From: Copromyces sp. CBS 386.78
Lineage: Eukaryota; Ascomycota; Sordariomycetes; Sordariales; Sordariaceae
Assembly: GCA_030685235.1 (NCBI GenBank)
Contig: MU839083.1
Span: 124,001-188,000 of the forward strand
Direction: 5' to 3'
DNA length: 64,000 nt
Under the pieces are notes generated by a model. That model made no database searches, had not been told where the DNA came from, and saw nothing but the letters and a program-made list of their open reading frames with translations. Below, piece after piece: positions 52,481 through 64,000 of this stretch (its first letter is position 1; each line of letters begins with the position of its first letter). Both the position numbers and the translations under genes were made by a program.

Positions 52481-55332
52481 AATCAATTTATCGATAAAAT
52501 CATTAAATGTGCGGTAACGCCGTAACGGAAACAGGCACGTGAGCTCAAGGTGGTCTGAGCGCTGAGATAAGGTTTGGCTAATTTTTGCGCGCGCTTGGCG
52601 AAATTTTGGAAGGCCACCAAGTACTGGAAGTAGAGGGATGTTCTTAGCAAAAAGGATACATTTGCACCGCTAAACCAAAAATTTAAATACAGACAATTTT
52701 CTTTAGGAGAAGGGACGAGCTTTGTGGGAACCGCTTTGTGAAGCAATTGTTCGCTTACCGTGCACGTTTCGAGCTCTCTGGGGCTGATTGGCTTTGGCTT
52801 TGGGAATGAAATTTGAAGCGAACAAGTCTAGCCCCCCCCCTTATAAGGGTATCCAAATCGACTGAGAATTAGCGGTAGTGTAGTTGGACCTTGTCCCTTG
52901 CGTTCGCTCGGCCGATCGAGGTCATGAAATTGGCCCCCGTCCATATTGCCAGCATTGACATTTTCCATCTCAACAACTGATGAAACAGTGGCCATGCCAC
53001 AACGTCCGGAAGCTGCTGGAACAGATGAAGTGATTGTGACGCAAGAACGAACTTGATGAGCAAGAAATGAACCAAAAAAAAAAAACGCGAATTCCACTTC
53101 AGACTCCCAAAATTCCCATCCTCGTGTGGGGTCCGTATCTGGGTTCTGGGTGGGGCGGTTGACAGCTGGTTAGCTCGCGCTAACCGGTTCCTATCCGAAG
53201 TGCCAGGGCAGTTGGGCGGACCTGCGGCAGATCCCCCAGCCCGAGTGCTGCAAGGAGGCCCAGCCCACAGGAACCAAAATGACCATGCCAGCTGCCCCTG
53301 ACCACCCAACCCAGGGCAGACAGCCTCAACCTCCAGCTGCCGAAGAGCTGTCAAGAGCCGCCTCTTGCAAGGATCGGAGATCGGTTTGGCAATCGAACAT
53401 TGCCTCGAAGCGAAACACCAACACCAAAATGTCCGAGGTCCACGATAACACATCATGACAACGAAACCAAGCAAAATCATTCATGCCTACCAATAGTACA
53501 TCCCCCTTGCCTGATTGAAGACGCAGGCTGAAACGAGCTCACAGCTACCTCCAAGTGGTGGCAGCTTAACATAGCTACTTAGCAATCTGAGAAGCTCCGA
53601 GCTGGTGAAACCAATCCTTGGGTCGAACGGTTCGACTTTGATGCAAGCTCGTTCGGTGGGAAATCCCGTAGGACTTAGGTTTGTTCTCGTTCTTGTCCCT
53701 TGCCGCAGATCCTTCGAACGCTGAAGAGAGGATGGAAAAAATAGGTAAGGAAGGTACCTAGATTGCCCTCAACTGCACACGCCCTTTTCTCGTTCCAACT
53801 TCCAAACAGCACTGCGGCTTTGCAATATCCCGTTACGGATACTTTGCTTTCTTTACCCCCTTTCCCTGCCGTAACACGTCCCACGATGTGAACATGGCTC
53901 GATAGAAACGGGAGAAATGGCACGATAATCTCCCGCCCCTAAAACAGGACGGGCCATGGAGCTTCTCCTTGGACTCACTTGGGATGTCGGGGACCTAACA
54001 GAGCTGCACTGTGAGGCGTGAGCCTTCTGAATTTTCAATGCTGGTTTCGAAGATTTAGGGGTACCCATGGAAGAGTTACAGTGACTCACCTGCTGAAAAT
54101 CCGGAAGGAAGCTCTATCCCTACCTCTCTTCCCGGCCTTGTGCCCTGCTTCCCGTGCATGTTGCCCGCCGCAGCCTTCCTCGGGATGAGCTGGGCTGACA
54201 CTGCTACGGAAACGAGGCCGGACAGCCCAGCCCAGGAATCCAGACCAAGGCCAAGACCAAACTCCGCCTGAAAAATTGAACCCATGACGGAAATTTCGAG
54301 TTGATGCTGGCACTCTCCTGAAATATGATGCGAAAACTTTTTTTCTTTGAGGGTCATCAGCCTCATTCAGCTCCTCCCTTTGCACAGTCATCGATCGGTA
54401 TCGAGCTGTATCGATCGAGTGGCTCTCCGACAAGGGAAAAAAATTGGTAGATCCCCAATCTCAAATCTTCGGAGACTTCCAGAAGAGCCCACCCGAGTCT
54501 CAAAATTGTGTGCAATTCCCCTCTGGCCAAATGTCAAATTGAACAAAAATAGCACTGAGATTACTGCAGAATTGGAGAATCAAAGTGTACGCAGGTACAA
54601 CAAACATTGGCCCAGTCCAACAGCGGCACCAGCAGCAGCAGAAGTCCGATCACGGCGGCGGTCCGGGAGCTCTTTGACATGTCCGCAGCAATCTCGACAA
54701 AAGGAGCCCCGTCGGGCTCATGAACCTCATCAGCGTCATCATCGGCCCAGCATGGTGCGTGGGCCCTACGGTACGGGGTACATACGGCAGTACCTAGAGC
54801 TCTTCCAGCCAGCAGCTCCATCCACCACACGTTCCCAAGCATGATCCCAAACCCCGGGGAAATGCGTCAAACTGCGCGAAGGTTGTACACAGTAGACCGG
54901 CACTTTGCCCCCCCAAAGGCTCCATATCGAAGCAAGGATACGTGGTGTTGAAGCCAGCTCACGAAACTTCACACAAAATTTTGCAGCAGAATTCGATTGC
55001 GACAGTGACACACACGCCCTCTCCTCTCGCAGCACAGCAGGGTCATGGATCCCTTTCTCTCCAAAAATTTCCCCATTGCACGCATCATCGGCGTGAATAG
55101 AGTCCCTTTTTTTCTTCTTCAGGGAGGGGGAAGGGGGGCGTTGTTGTTATGGCATGGAATGGAACCATTCGTCGGCCAGGGGTGAAACTACAGCAAAAAG
55201 TGAAATCTCTCAACAGGAAATACGGGCTAAATGTGTCACTTTGTGAAGGCCGAAACAAGTCAACGTTCATGCCGAAAGAAAGCGAACCAAGGTTTTTGCA
55301 AGAGACGCGCTCCGGCACAAACGCGCGCTGGT

Positions 55333-55360
55333 TTTTTGATTTTTGATTTTTGATTTTTGA
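55333..55360. repeat. TTTTTGA tandem repeat
   Basis: Four copies of a 7-bp unit in otherwise unremarkable sequence. Confidence 0.8.
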
Positions 55361-58300
55361 TGCTTTTGGACTTGTCTTCCAATGCCGGATCGGCCGCCGC
55401 CACCTTGCCTCTGCCGCCGTCGCCGAAGATTCCCGGGGCCGAATGCCGGTGCTCGAATGATTCCGGGTTTGGTTGAAACATCACGACATCATCGCACCTC
55501 ATAACTACCGTAACATCATCATAGCTTTGGGGCAGTAACCTACGTATCAATCAATCATGAACAGCGTGGTGGCCCCGAACGGTGCAACATGCGGCAGTTT
55601 GGAACCAGATGTGTTGCTTCCAAGGTCCGTCATCCAGTGATATGTGAAGGACTGCGGGAGATAAACAGTTTTATATAACCACCGATAGCGCAATCATTCG
55701 GCCGTCCGGTCGCTAATCTGTCTGATATTCACTGTTAACGAAGTGGGTGTGAAGCGGTTCCGGGTTATTATGCAACAGTGATCAACCGACCCTCCCTTTG
55801 ACTTACCCTGCCCTGTTTTCTGGCGACATCTCGTGTTCATATATATGATCAACCGAAGGTCCTGCGGTTCCGATATCACAACATAATGATGCAGAGATAT
55901 GGGTCGTAACGGCAGGTTCCCTTTGGGAGGAGCTCTTCACTTGGATGGGTAAAATGTTCCAGCATCGAGGATGTCCATATCACTAAACACACTCCTAGCT
56001 TTTATGGTGGACGGTCAAAACGTTATTAAGTCTATATCCATATCCCAGATTGACAGTCTATGCTGGTTACTCCCAGGGCGGAAACAACTCACAAGACTGC
56101 TTTAGATACTCTTGTCGTTCTATAGTCCGAAAGCCAAGATGTGGTTCTCCTATCAAAATCCGGTACCGTACCGCGTGGCCGTCATTCCCAACTCTGGAAC
56201 CGCCCCAACCAATGATGTGCCCGGATTCAGTTTCAGACTTTCCTTTCTTGACATCAAATGTCAGGATGTTATACCAGACTTTATCCCAGATTTTATGCTG
56301 CATTATGCGTGGAGTACGCTTTACCAACACCGTCAACGTCACAGGATTGTGAACTCCGGATCTCCAAAACATCAAGTAAAGCACAAGGAATGCTGACGTA
56401 CAGTATTTCAATGATGCAATCTACTCGTTCCACGTGCTGTCACAGAGTGAACGCTGTTGGACAAGACATTCGCCGATAAAAAAAACCGAGTGGGACCGGA
56501 ACCCCTCCGGCCGTTGCCGTCTCTTATCTCCCGTCCGGCCGTCCCCCGGTCTGTAAGTAACTCCTTCCGGCGCTCCAACGGCCGTTGACTACCGGAGGTC
56601 ACTGTAAAACTGGGTTGGCAGCTAATTAGCCCAACACGGACTTTACGTACAACGGTTGCACCAACTGTCGGGTTCTGTACCGGGTGAGCACTAACAAATG
56701 CCCACACAAGCTCTGTCTAACTCAGCTAGCAGCTGATGCCCAGACAGTCTGGGCCGTTCGGCGTGGTTCGTTGTCAATGTCTTCAGAGGCTTTGCTGGTG
56801 CCAGAAACGGGGTACGACAACCACGTCTCCTTCTCAGCACCTCCACCAGCTGTCAAAGTCGTACTGGGACCGGTAGCCTGTAACCCCCCAAAAATGGTCA
56901 ATGACGAACACCAGCGAACGAAGCAGCTCGAAACTCCACCAAAAAGCCACTGAAGTGGAAGGCACCCTTTCAACATGCCCAGCCGAAGTGGGAGTTGTCG
57001 GCAGATGGGAGTGGATTTAACAAACACACACAGAGAAATATCCACACCCAGCCCAGAAACCACTTTTTGGAATCTTGAGAGCCGCTTGATTTTCGTGGAA
57101 TGGCGTGACACCAAAAATATTTCATGAAAAGAGATTAATTAGCCCCCTTTCAAATTCCAAGCTTGCGAACACCGTGAACAGCGACCAAAAAGATCTGCAA
57201 CCACAATAGCACAGTGTGCGACCATCAAGGTACCATGTTGAACAGCACACCGCTGCCCAAAAACCAGGAACCGTTCTTGACGATCAACACTGTATCATGT
57301 ACACGTACCCACTTTTATTTTGGGGTGTTTCAAGAACTTTTGCCCGTGAAAGTTTTCAACCTCTGGACACGAACGACACTCCCTCCCTCCCTCCCTGCCG
57401 TCACTGCACCAACCGACGAACCAGATCATCACCCCGCTGCACGCCGCCCGCCATTCGGGACCTGCGCCGAGCGCGGGCGCGGGACGCCGGGAGCGCCAGG
57501 GCAGCAGCACCTAAGCCCCAGGGCCAAGACCAAGGCCCAAAAACCTCAACCCACAAAAATGGGCGCCCACGGTATCGCAAAGTTCCGGGAATTCCCATGG
57601 TATCTTACATTGTTCATATGATCTCATGATTTGATCCGTCTCCGTCCGCTCGGTGTTAAATTACACCCGGCGAACTGGTTTCTGACCTTCTGAGTCTTGC
57701 GCGTTGGGGTTAGGGCTCTCTTTTCGGGTCCGCATCCGAACCTACGTTTTCACCTCTCCTCCGACCAGTTGAGTCCGTGGGAGGTTCACCCGCCCAGTTC
57801 GCACAAACTTGAAATCAATGACCGAAATCGCAGTGCATGAAAGTACCTACCCATACCGTTAACTTGCAGGTTTGCTATGTGTCCGGAGTCCGATCCCGAC
57901 CCCGACCGATTAGAAAATCCGAGACAGAACCCCCCATTGGCATCGGGAATCGGGGATCGGGGATTCGGGGCGCGGGACAGTCATTGACAAAACGTTTGAG
58001 AATTTTTGGGAATGCGGCTCCAAAAGGACCAAACCCGCCAAAAGACCGGCGAGCTCGGAGCCGTACCAGTGCCATTGCCAGTGCCAGCAAATACTTCATA
58101 CAAAGTCTCCGAACTCCGCTACCGACACCGCGGGCGCCTGGTCCATGATTCATCGCTCGGCCCTTGCGCGTATGCGCGGCTCTTGTGCCGGATTTACAAA
58201 ACTCACCGATCGGTACCTCAAACGCTGGGCTGAATGCTAGCCGCACACGGTATACCTACGGAGCCGGGGATCGGAAAGTCGGGCTATGTACGGAGCAGCC

Positions 58301-59098
58301 TGGCACCTCCCAAGGCTCCAGTCCAGCTGGCGGTCGGGAGCGGTAGCCAGACTCCCAAGAAGGCGGTAGGCGGTAGGCTGGAAAAGTTGTGACAAGGCAG
58401 TAGGCGGTGATCGGTGAGTTCGGGCATCGGTGAAGGACCTGGAAGCTAACAAAGTGGACGAGAGCTCAAAAGCAAAAGCGGAACCGGTTTCGGAACCTTG
58501 ACGGCTGATGAGCCGCTACTCGTCTTCTCAGTTCTCACCAGCGGTAAAGCGCGGCTAACAAAGGCTCCAGAAGAGGCTCTTCGTATATTGGCGGTGAGGT
58601 GAATGATCCGTCATTGATGCCCTTGTCGGCAAGCCTTGTGATGTTCCAGAATGTGCTACCGACGATGTTCAGTGTTCACCGTAGAAAAATTGGTGGACAC
58701 GGGAATCAGGGCAGGGCAGACAGGTGTGGACCCTGGTTTTCGCTCTCTCTTTCTCTCGTTCGTTCTTTTTCCAGTTCGAGCGGCAGGCGATCAGGCTAGT
58801 CAGGAACATCAGGGTTAATCAAAAAAGATTCTTTGTGTCCTTGTTTTCTATAGAACGCCACTTACTTACTTACCCGTCACCGCCAACCAGCCGCCCACGC
58901 GGTCTGGTTGTGGTGCGCGGACGGCCTTCCCGTCCGTCTGTTCGTGCGTTCGGGTGCCTGCCCGGCCGCCTCCCGGGTACCGTAGACCGTGGCAGGTAGG
59001 CCGCGCCCCATCCGCATTTCTTTTTTTCCCGTTCGTCATGGGTTTGGTTTTCTGAGTGTGAGTGGGAAGAGGCTGAGAGGCGTATGAGGCTCCGCTCC

Positions 59099-59102
<4 letters not shown>

Positions 59103-59139
<37 letters not shown>
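59103..59139. repeat. 37-base poly-T tract
   Basis: An uninterrupted run of T. It could be the poly-A tail of a minus-strand retroposed copy, but no reverse transcriptase or target duplication is evident around it. Long homopolymers are also prone to assembly error. Confidence 0.85.
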
Positions 59140-59140
<1 letters not shown>

Positions 59141-61123
59141 ACTTTCGTTCGCTTGCTTTGTCATATCTTTCTTTTGCATCTTTCTTCTTTGGGATATCTT
59201 TTGTTTCGGTACGTTCCGAAAGGTCTGTCACTTTTTCCTCATCGCTGATGTGATGTGATGGGCACCGCCGACCAGATGACCGGTTTGCCAGGTGTGAGAA
59301 ACATGGACGAACGATCACCGGACTTTCTTTTGTGATATGGAAAAGGTGAGAAGTGATGATCATCATAGGATCCAAGGGTTGGCGAGTTGGTGCAATAACT
59401 TCGCAGTCTCGCGCAAGCGACCCTGCGACCGTCCCTGGCCGCGGACCACCAAACCCAAACAGTGATGTGATGCACATGCCCATGTCTCTCTTGCGACGAA
59501 TGCCGCTATTCCCAACCCTGATTGCGTGAAAAGCCGAGAATATCCTTTTTTTTTCCTTTTTTTCTTTTGGGTAGGGGTTATCTCTTGCCTGCCGAACGAA
59601 CGACGGCTGGCTGCTGACCGGACCGGGGCTGTGAGGTGATGGGATCATCATCACCATTCACGACATGTCAACCAGAAGGATAACAACATAAACTTGCTCA
59701 TCACGTTAACGGGAGCGTGACCACTTGTCAATGCAGGACGAATCCACACACACACATGCAATCCAAATCATTTGAAACATTCATGACGGTCCTTTCGGAG
59801 ATACAGTAGGTTGTAGACGTCAATCTAAGTACCTATGTACCGAACGGCCTTCAACAACAAGAACCAAGTATTCCAAATACTTTGATTTGCGCATCCCGCC
59901 TGCATCGCTTTGGGCAGCGGCCAGCGCTGGCCCTACGGCTACGGGCCCTACGGACGGGGCCCTGTCCGTCCGGCCAAACAGCCGTAGGTAGAGCCCCACT
60001 CACGACGACTTCTTGGACGTTCAAGTTCACCACAAACCGCGTGATCGGGGATCGTTTCATCCATGTACACTAGTGCAAGCAAGAGCAGCTATCTTTGCTG
60101 GCATTACCCCAGTTGTTATCTTGACGAGGGGGGAGAAGAAGAAACCTGAAAGTTGGACAAAGTTTTATCGGTTATGGGAAATTTGGAAAAGCTCATTCTC
60201 ATACGAGTTCTCCATGTACATACCTACGTGCGTAGAAACCAGTGTTCTCGAGACCCTCGACCAAAAGAAGAAGATGGCAGACTCCCATCTGTGCCAGCTG
60301 GCAAGGATCTCGGGTGTTTTATACATATGCTGGATGTGCTGGAAACAAACGGATTCTCCCATCCCCGGAGTTTGTTGAAACCTTGAGACCTTGTACGATC
60401 ACGATCTGAAATGGAGCTGGCCCTACACTTTGCAAAGCTGCTGGTCCATAGCTCCATCTATGCATGGATGGAATGCCCAAGTTCGGAAACTCTGGTACGA
60501 GTGTGCCGACAATGTGAGGATGTTGTTCTCTTGTGAAGCTGTCCTGATAGTTTACAATTTAGGAGGTTCGGTCTTCGGGCAGCTGGTTTTTGGCGAGAAC
60601 CCTAAACGGTGTCCTTCAGCAGCTGATCGGCCGCCAACAACAAGATAAGCCTTGTACCCAATTGCATCCGCATCACGAAACGCATCAAATCGACGATCAC
60701 GACTCTTCACGTCGTCGTCCCGTGACCGGTTACTGCAGTAGCTATGAGCTGTCCAAAGCATCTCCGCATGTACCGTTCCCCTTCCCTTGCTTTTGCACCC
60801 GCATCCTCGTAGAGTCACAAAGTCACGAAGCGAATCAACCCTTCCTGGTCCTCGTCCTTGTCCCCGTCCATCACATCAGGCAAATACTCCAGTATCACGG
60901 CATAAAGCACCACCTAGACTAGGGGCTATCGAGCACCGGCCGCCAGCAGTAGTCATCTACCCATTGAAATTTGGACTTTCCAGTGGCGAGTGGCTCACCT
61001 GAAGCACCATACCATACCTTACCTATCGTACCCTTTTGCCATCGTCATTGGTATCTCTTCGTGTGAGGTGGTTTGTGTTATGCTCTCACGACATGACTGA
61101 TATCGGAAGGTTCAATTGAATAG

Positions 61124-61152
61124 ATGACGGACGGACGGACGGGCGGACGGGG
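61124..61152. repeat. ACGG tandem repeat
   Basis: About six ACGG-type units, some imperfect. Confidence 0.7.
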
Positions 61153-61635
61153 CGTGTGAGTGAGGGGAAAGGGGGGAGGGGGGCCAAATCCAGTTTTTGT
61201 GATAGGGTCATTGTGGTCTTACATCCCTTCTTTTATCCATAGGAGGAGAATGAGGAACGGGGGATGTGAAGATGGGGCGTGGCGGCGTCTTTGGCCAAGC
61301 CTAGCCTCTGAGCCTCTCTTGAAAAGTCTTTCGTCTGTGCCTCCCACAGAAAGAAGAGCATTTCACTTTGAAACGTGCCTCAACGTTCTCTTGGCTGGGC
61401 CTCCCGTCACTGGGGCTTCGACAATACATATGCTCGCGTGGCACGGCCTCTTTTTTCGACTTTTCTTCTTTTCTTTTTGGCCCAAAGTGAGGCGGGCTCA
61501 GCGGGGAGGACCAAATTCCAGTTGAGTGGTTGAAGCTGATCCCGCGAATCAGTCGAACATTAGGGGAGAAAGTCTGAGTGAGAACAGAAGAGTGTTTCGT
61601 CAATTCTGGTTGGACCGGGGAATTGATGAGAGGGG

Positions 61636-61663
61636 ACATGAGGGGCATGAGGGGCATGAGGGG
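61636..61663. repeat. CATGAGGGG tandem repeat
   Basis: Three copies of a 9-bp unit in a G-rich strand. No role is assigned. Confidence 0.7.
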
Positions 61664-62222
61664 CCTGCTGCCAAAGAGAGGGAAAGGGTTCCAGTTGGGT
61701 GAGTGGACATTACACAGGAGTGGACCCCTCTTTTATTTTGGCGACTGGCAGAAGAGTGGGTCAAACAATCCTGAGATCCGGCCATCTGGAATTGCCATTT
61801 TCGTGCCGTCCGTCCAGATTGTAAAACCCGTGCTATGCGAGCGGTAGATACGAAGGGAGGAGAGCTCTTTTCGTTGATCGTGAAGAGCCAGCACACGTTG
61901 CATTCTTCTTCTTGCTTTGTGGTTTTATGTACCTGACGGAAAGCTATTTATTTAGAAAAGCTCCACTCCCCTGCCTTGCCAATTGCTAGCCAACTGCCAA
62001 GATGTTCTGTCCAACTCAAATCCGCCGACGAACATCTCAATCGCGCCGTCTTGTATCAATATGAGCACACACGTAAAATGGTCACGCAGTAATTACTGTG
62101 GATGGCTGTGCTTCCTGTTTGTGAATGCATCAAGGTCTAAAGCTACTCTGCCGTGCTTTTGTATAACAGAAATGGGACCTTTTCCTTGCTCATCGTTGGT
62201 CCCCTTTTTGCCTTTTTGTTTC

Positions 62223-62249
62223 TTTTTTTTTTTTTTTTTTTTTTTTTTT
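62223..62249. repeat. 27-base poly-T tract
   Basis: Second long T run in the same gene-free region, 3.1 kb from the first. Confidence 0.85.
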
Positions 62250-63345
62250 GGTTTGGGCGATCTAGCGGCTCGGCCCATTGGGTCAATCGGGTCTTGCGAA
62301 CTATTCACCCTTTAGAGTCTGTTTTACCAACACAAACTCGCCGTTGGGCTGTAACGAAAAGTGCCCGGTTGATCAATTTGGTGCCTTTGTCCCAGTCGGC
62401 CGTTCCCCATTGTTCGGTACCGGTCCAGAGGCGAAGCAGAATATCAAAGAATCCAATAGTCTGCTGGTGTCTTGGACGGGCGGAACCTTGTGCTGAAGCC
62501 TGGCGGTCCGGCACAGGAATGGACCTCCGGATTTACATATTCGTTCGTCTCAGATGGCGGAAGCAATCGTTCGAGTACCGGACGAACAGGATCATGAAAA
62601 GTCTTGAGACATGTTATGTGCAAGGGTGCAGGTTAGATGTCATAAACAGCGCAATGCAGGATGAGACAGCTCACAGTGTGCAGGCAGGATGCATTGGATG
62701 CGTATGTGGGGCATGGTAAGAATTGTTTGTATTCAGATCCATGACCCAAAAAAAGTTCAGGGCCATCTTTTGCGCGGTTCTTTTGCCGCTTGCAATGTTA
62801 TGGTATCCCTTCTCCAACTCCCCCGCTCAATCATACAATAAACAATTGCTATCATGGCACTAATAATGCTGTGCCTCTCTTAATATGATCCAACGCCCAG
62901 CAAAAATCCCTTAACAATTCATGCCAGAGCCGAGAGTCTGACCCGCGTATCCCATACCCATAGCTAGCAAACAACCAAATCTCCCGGCTTCCCAGATGCA
63001 AGTGCTTTGTTAAAAGAGAAATTGAAATCGACCCAAAATGTATCGATGCGGTACAAGGAATATCTCCCATCCAAGTACCCAAAAGCTGAAACCCGCCCGT
63101 GCGCCTTATTTTTTTGAACTTGCGAAAACAAAAAGCAAATTCCCAATCCCCGAGGTTTGACCCAGACGTTTTTATGATGCTGTGCTCCGATGTATGCCTT
63201 TTTGATACAACAACTGCAAAGAAACAAACGAAACAAGTGGCCGAGTCGTGTAATGTTCTATGGCTGAACAATGGTCAAGTGAGGTGAGGGGTATAGTCGC
63301 TGATAATAAACAATGTAGAGGTGTGTAAATGGTTGCGTTGGTGTT

Positions 63346-63756
63346 TTAGTTGGATGATCGCCTGCGTTGCAGCCTGACAGACTCGAACGAGTGAGCGTAT
63401 GCTTGGAGCTCCCTAGCAGCCTTTTCAGACATGCCAGAGTGGCTGTGGCTGAGGCCCGCCGATGATGTGCTCTTCATGGAGCAGAGGCTGGTGTGCGAGC
63501 TCGAGGGAGATAGTGTCCTGCTCGATTGCGAGGTGTAGGCGGGGGAGAGGTAGGACTTGTTGCTCGATGATGTAGGCTTGTCGAAGGACCAGTCGAACGA
63601 AGGACCGTTCAGGCTGGGGGAGCTAGGACCGGAGCTGTAGGCGGAGTTCGTCTCGTAGTCGGCCAGGCGGCAAGACTCGGAGCAGTAGGCGGCGCCATCA
63701 TCAGTCTGCTTGTCGCAGGTGAGGCAGAACTGCAGGGCCCAATCCTCGAAAGACAT
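63346..63756 (-). CDS. Ecl1-family small zinc protein (life-span regulatory factor)
   Basis: A single exon of 136 residues. The N-terminus MSFEDWALQFCLTCDKQTDD runs into AYCSESCRLADYE, giving Cys11, Cys14, Cys25 and Cys29 spaced as in the Ecl1/Ecl2/Ecl3 family. The rest is a Ser/Thr-rich tail ending in an AARELQAYAHSFESVR helix and an Arg-rich C-terminus. In fission yeast, Ecl1 proteins extend chronological life span and respond to zinc or sulfur limitation; that role is family knowledge. The frame is open for 24 more codons upstream (to an ATG at 63,828), but family members begin at the MSF-type start, so 63,756 is chosen. Many fungal members act near starvation or stress-response genes; no such neighbour is visible. 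Confidence 0.8.
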   Translation of the reverse strand: MSFEDWALQFCLTCDKQTDDGAAYCSESCRLADYETNSAYSSGPSSPSLNGPSFDWSFDKPTSSSNKSYLSPAYTSQSSRTLSPSSSHTSLCSMKSTSSAGLSHSHSGMSEKAARELQAYAHSFESVRLQRRRSSN

Positions 63757-64000
63757 TGTGTCGGTTGGGTGTGGGTTGATTGTGTGGGTGGTTGTTGTGT
63801 AGTCCGGAAGACTCGCTCGAGGCTGCAAGCTCAGCGTAGGCCGGATGGACTAATGGAGTGACTGATTGGTGGTCTTGTTGACGCGAAGCTGAATTGGCTT
63901 ATTGGAAGCTGTGTCGAGCTGTTGTGGTGGTAGTGGTGATTATTTTTTTTGTGGTTGTTTCAAAGTCCAAGCTGTGGATGTTTCTCTCTCTTGTTGTGCC
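63757..64000. promoter_or_regulatory. Presumed promoter and leader of the Ecl1-type gene
   Basis: The window ends 244 bp upstream of the start codon. Read on the minus strand the sequence is pyrimidine-rich and CAC-rich, typical of a fungal 5' leader. An in-frame ATG at 63,828 could add 24 residues. Confidence 0.4.

Larger units (their letters stand above)
52481..63345. other. About 11 kb without a supported gene
   Basis: GC-normal DNA with only short or overlapping ORFs. It contains a TTTTTGA array (55,333-55,360), long poly-T tracts (59,103-59,139 and 62,223-62,249), an ACGG array (about 61,124-61,152) and a GGGGCATGA repeat (about 61,636-61,663). The longest ORFs are explained by homopolymers or lack any domain pattern. 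Regulatory DNA, non-coding transcripts or lineage-specific short genes could hide here. Confidence 0.4.

Noticed and set aside
52869..53480. 203-codon minus-strand ORF right of the AT-rich block
   Set aside because: Composition is irregular, lacks domains, and contains a poly-A-derived Phe run.
58866..59657. 263-codon minus-strand ORF
   Set aside because: Held open by the 37-base poly-T tract read as poly-Lys; no domain either side.

Overview
The window looks like nuclear DNA of a filamentous ascomycete (Pezizomycotina, most likely Sordariomycetes). Genes have short GT-AG introns, and the proteins (TTC36-like, Nce101, HPPD, Ssl1, a giant hybrid histidine kinase, an Ecl1-type zinc protein) are of fungal type. 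A 20 kb AT-rich block is saturated with C-to-T/G-to-A transitions of the kind made by repeat-induced point mutation (RIP). I could not run searches, so every identity rests on motif and protein-pattern recognition.

Left gene-bearing part (1-26,365): 3.6 kb of apparently empty DNA; a five-exon drug/metabolite (TPT/DUF250) transporter (+); ribosomal protein eL27 (-), divergent from a tiny NCE101-type gene (+); a TTC36-like TPR gene (-), tail-to-tail with NCE101; 4-hydroxyphenylpyruvate dioxygenase (+); TFIIH subunit Ssl1/p44 (-); and a 2,168-residue hybrid histidine kinase (+) with large non-coding stretches on both sides. These are housekeeping, catabolic and signalling genes with no sign of a shared pathway or cluster.

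Central block (about 31,950-52,300): a layered transposon graveyard. The oldest layer is a roughly 6 kb element with two convergent dead genes: a RecQ-like SF2 helicase with a Myb/SANT-like tail (+), and a gene resembling the fungal DUF6589 family (-). Its left edge carries four tandem GC-rich hairpins with 3-nt loops. A chromodomain-type Ty3/gypsy element (A, +, 34,751-41,381, TSD TTTAA) interrupts the helicase tail. A second Ty3/gypsy element (B, -, 42,292-49,574, 221-bp LTRs, TSD CTATT) interrupts the DUF6589-like gene. Removing each insert with one TSD copy restores an uninterrupted local reading across both junctions. Mutation is strongly strand-biased in places, with the bias reversing at the helicase/element A boundary.

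Right part (52,300-64,000): about 11 kb of GC-normal DNA with long poly-T tracts and simple repeats but no gene I can support, then an Ecl1-family small zinc protein (-) near the right edge.
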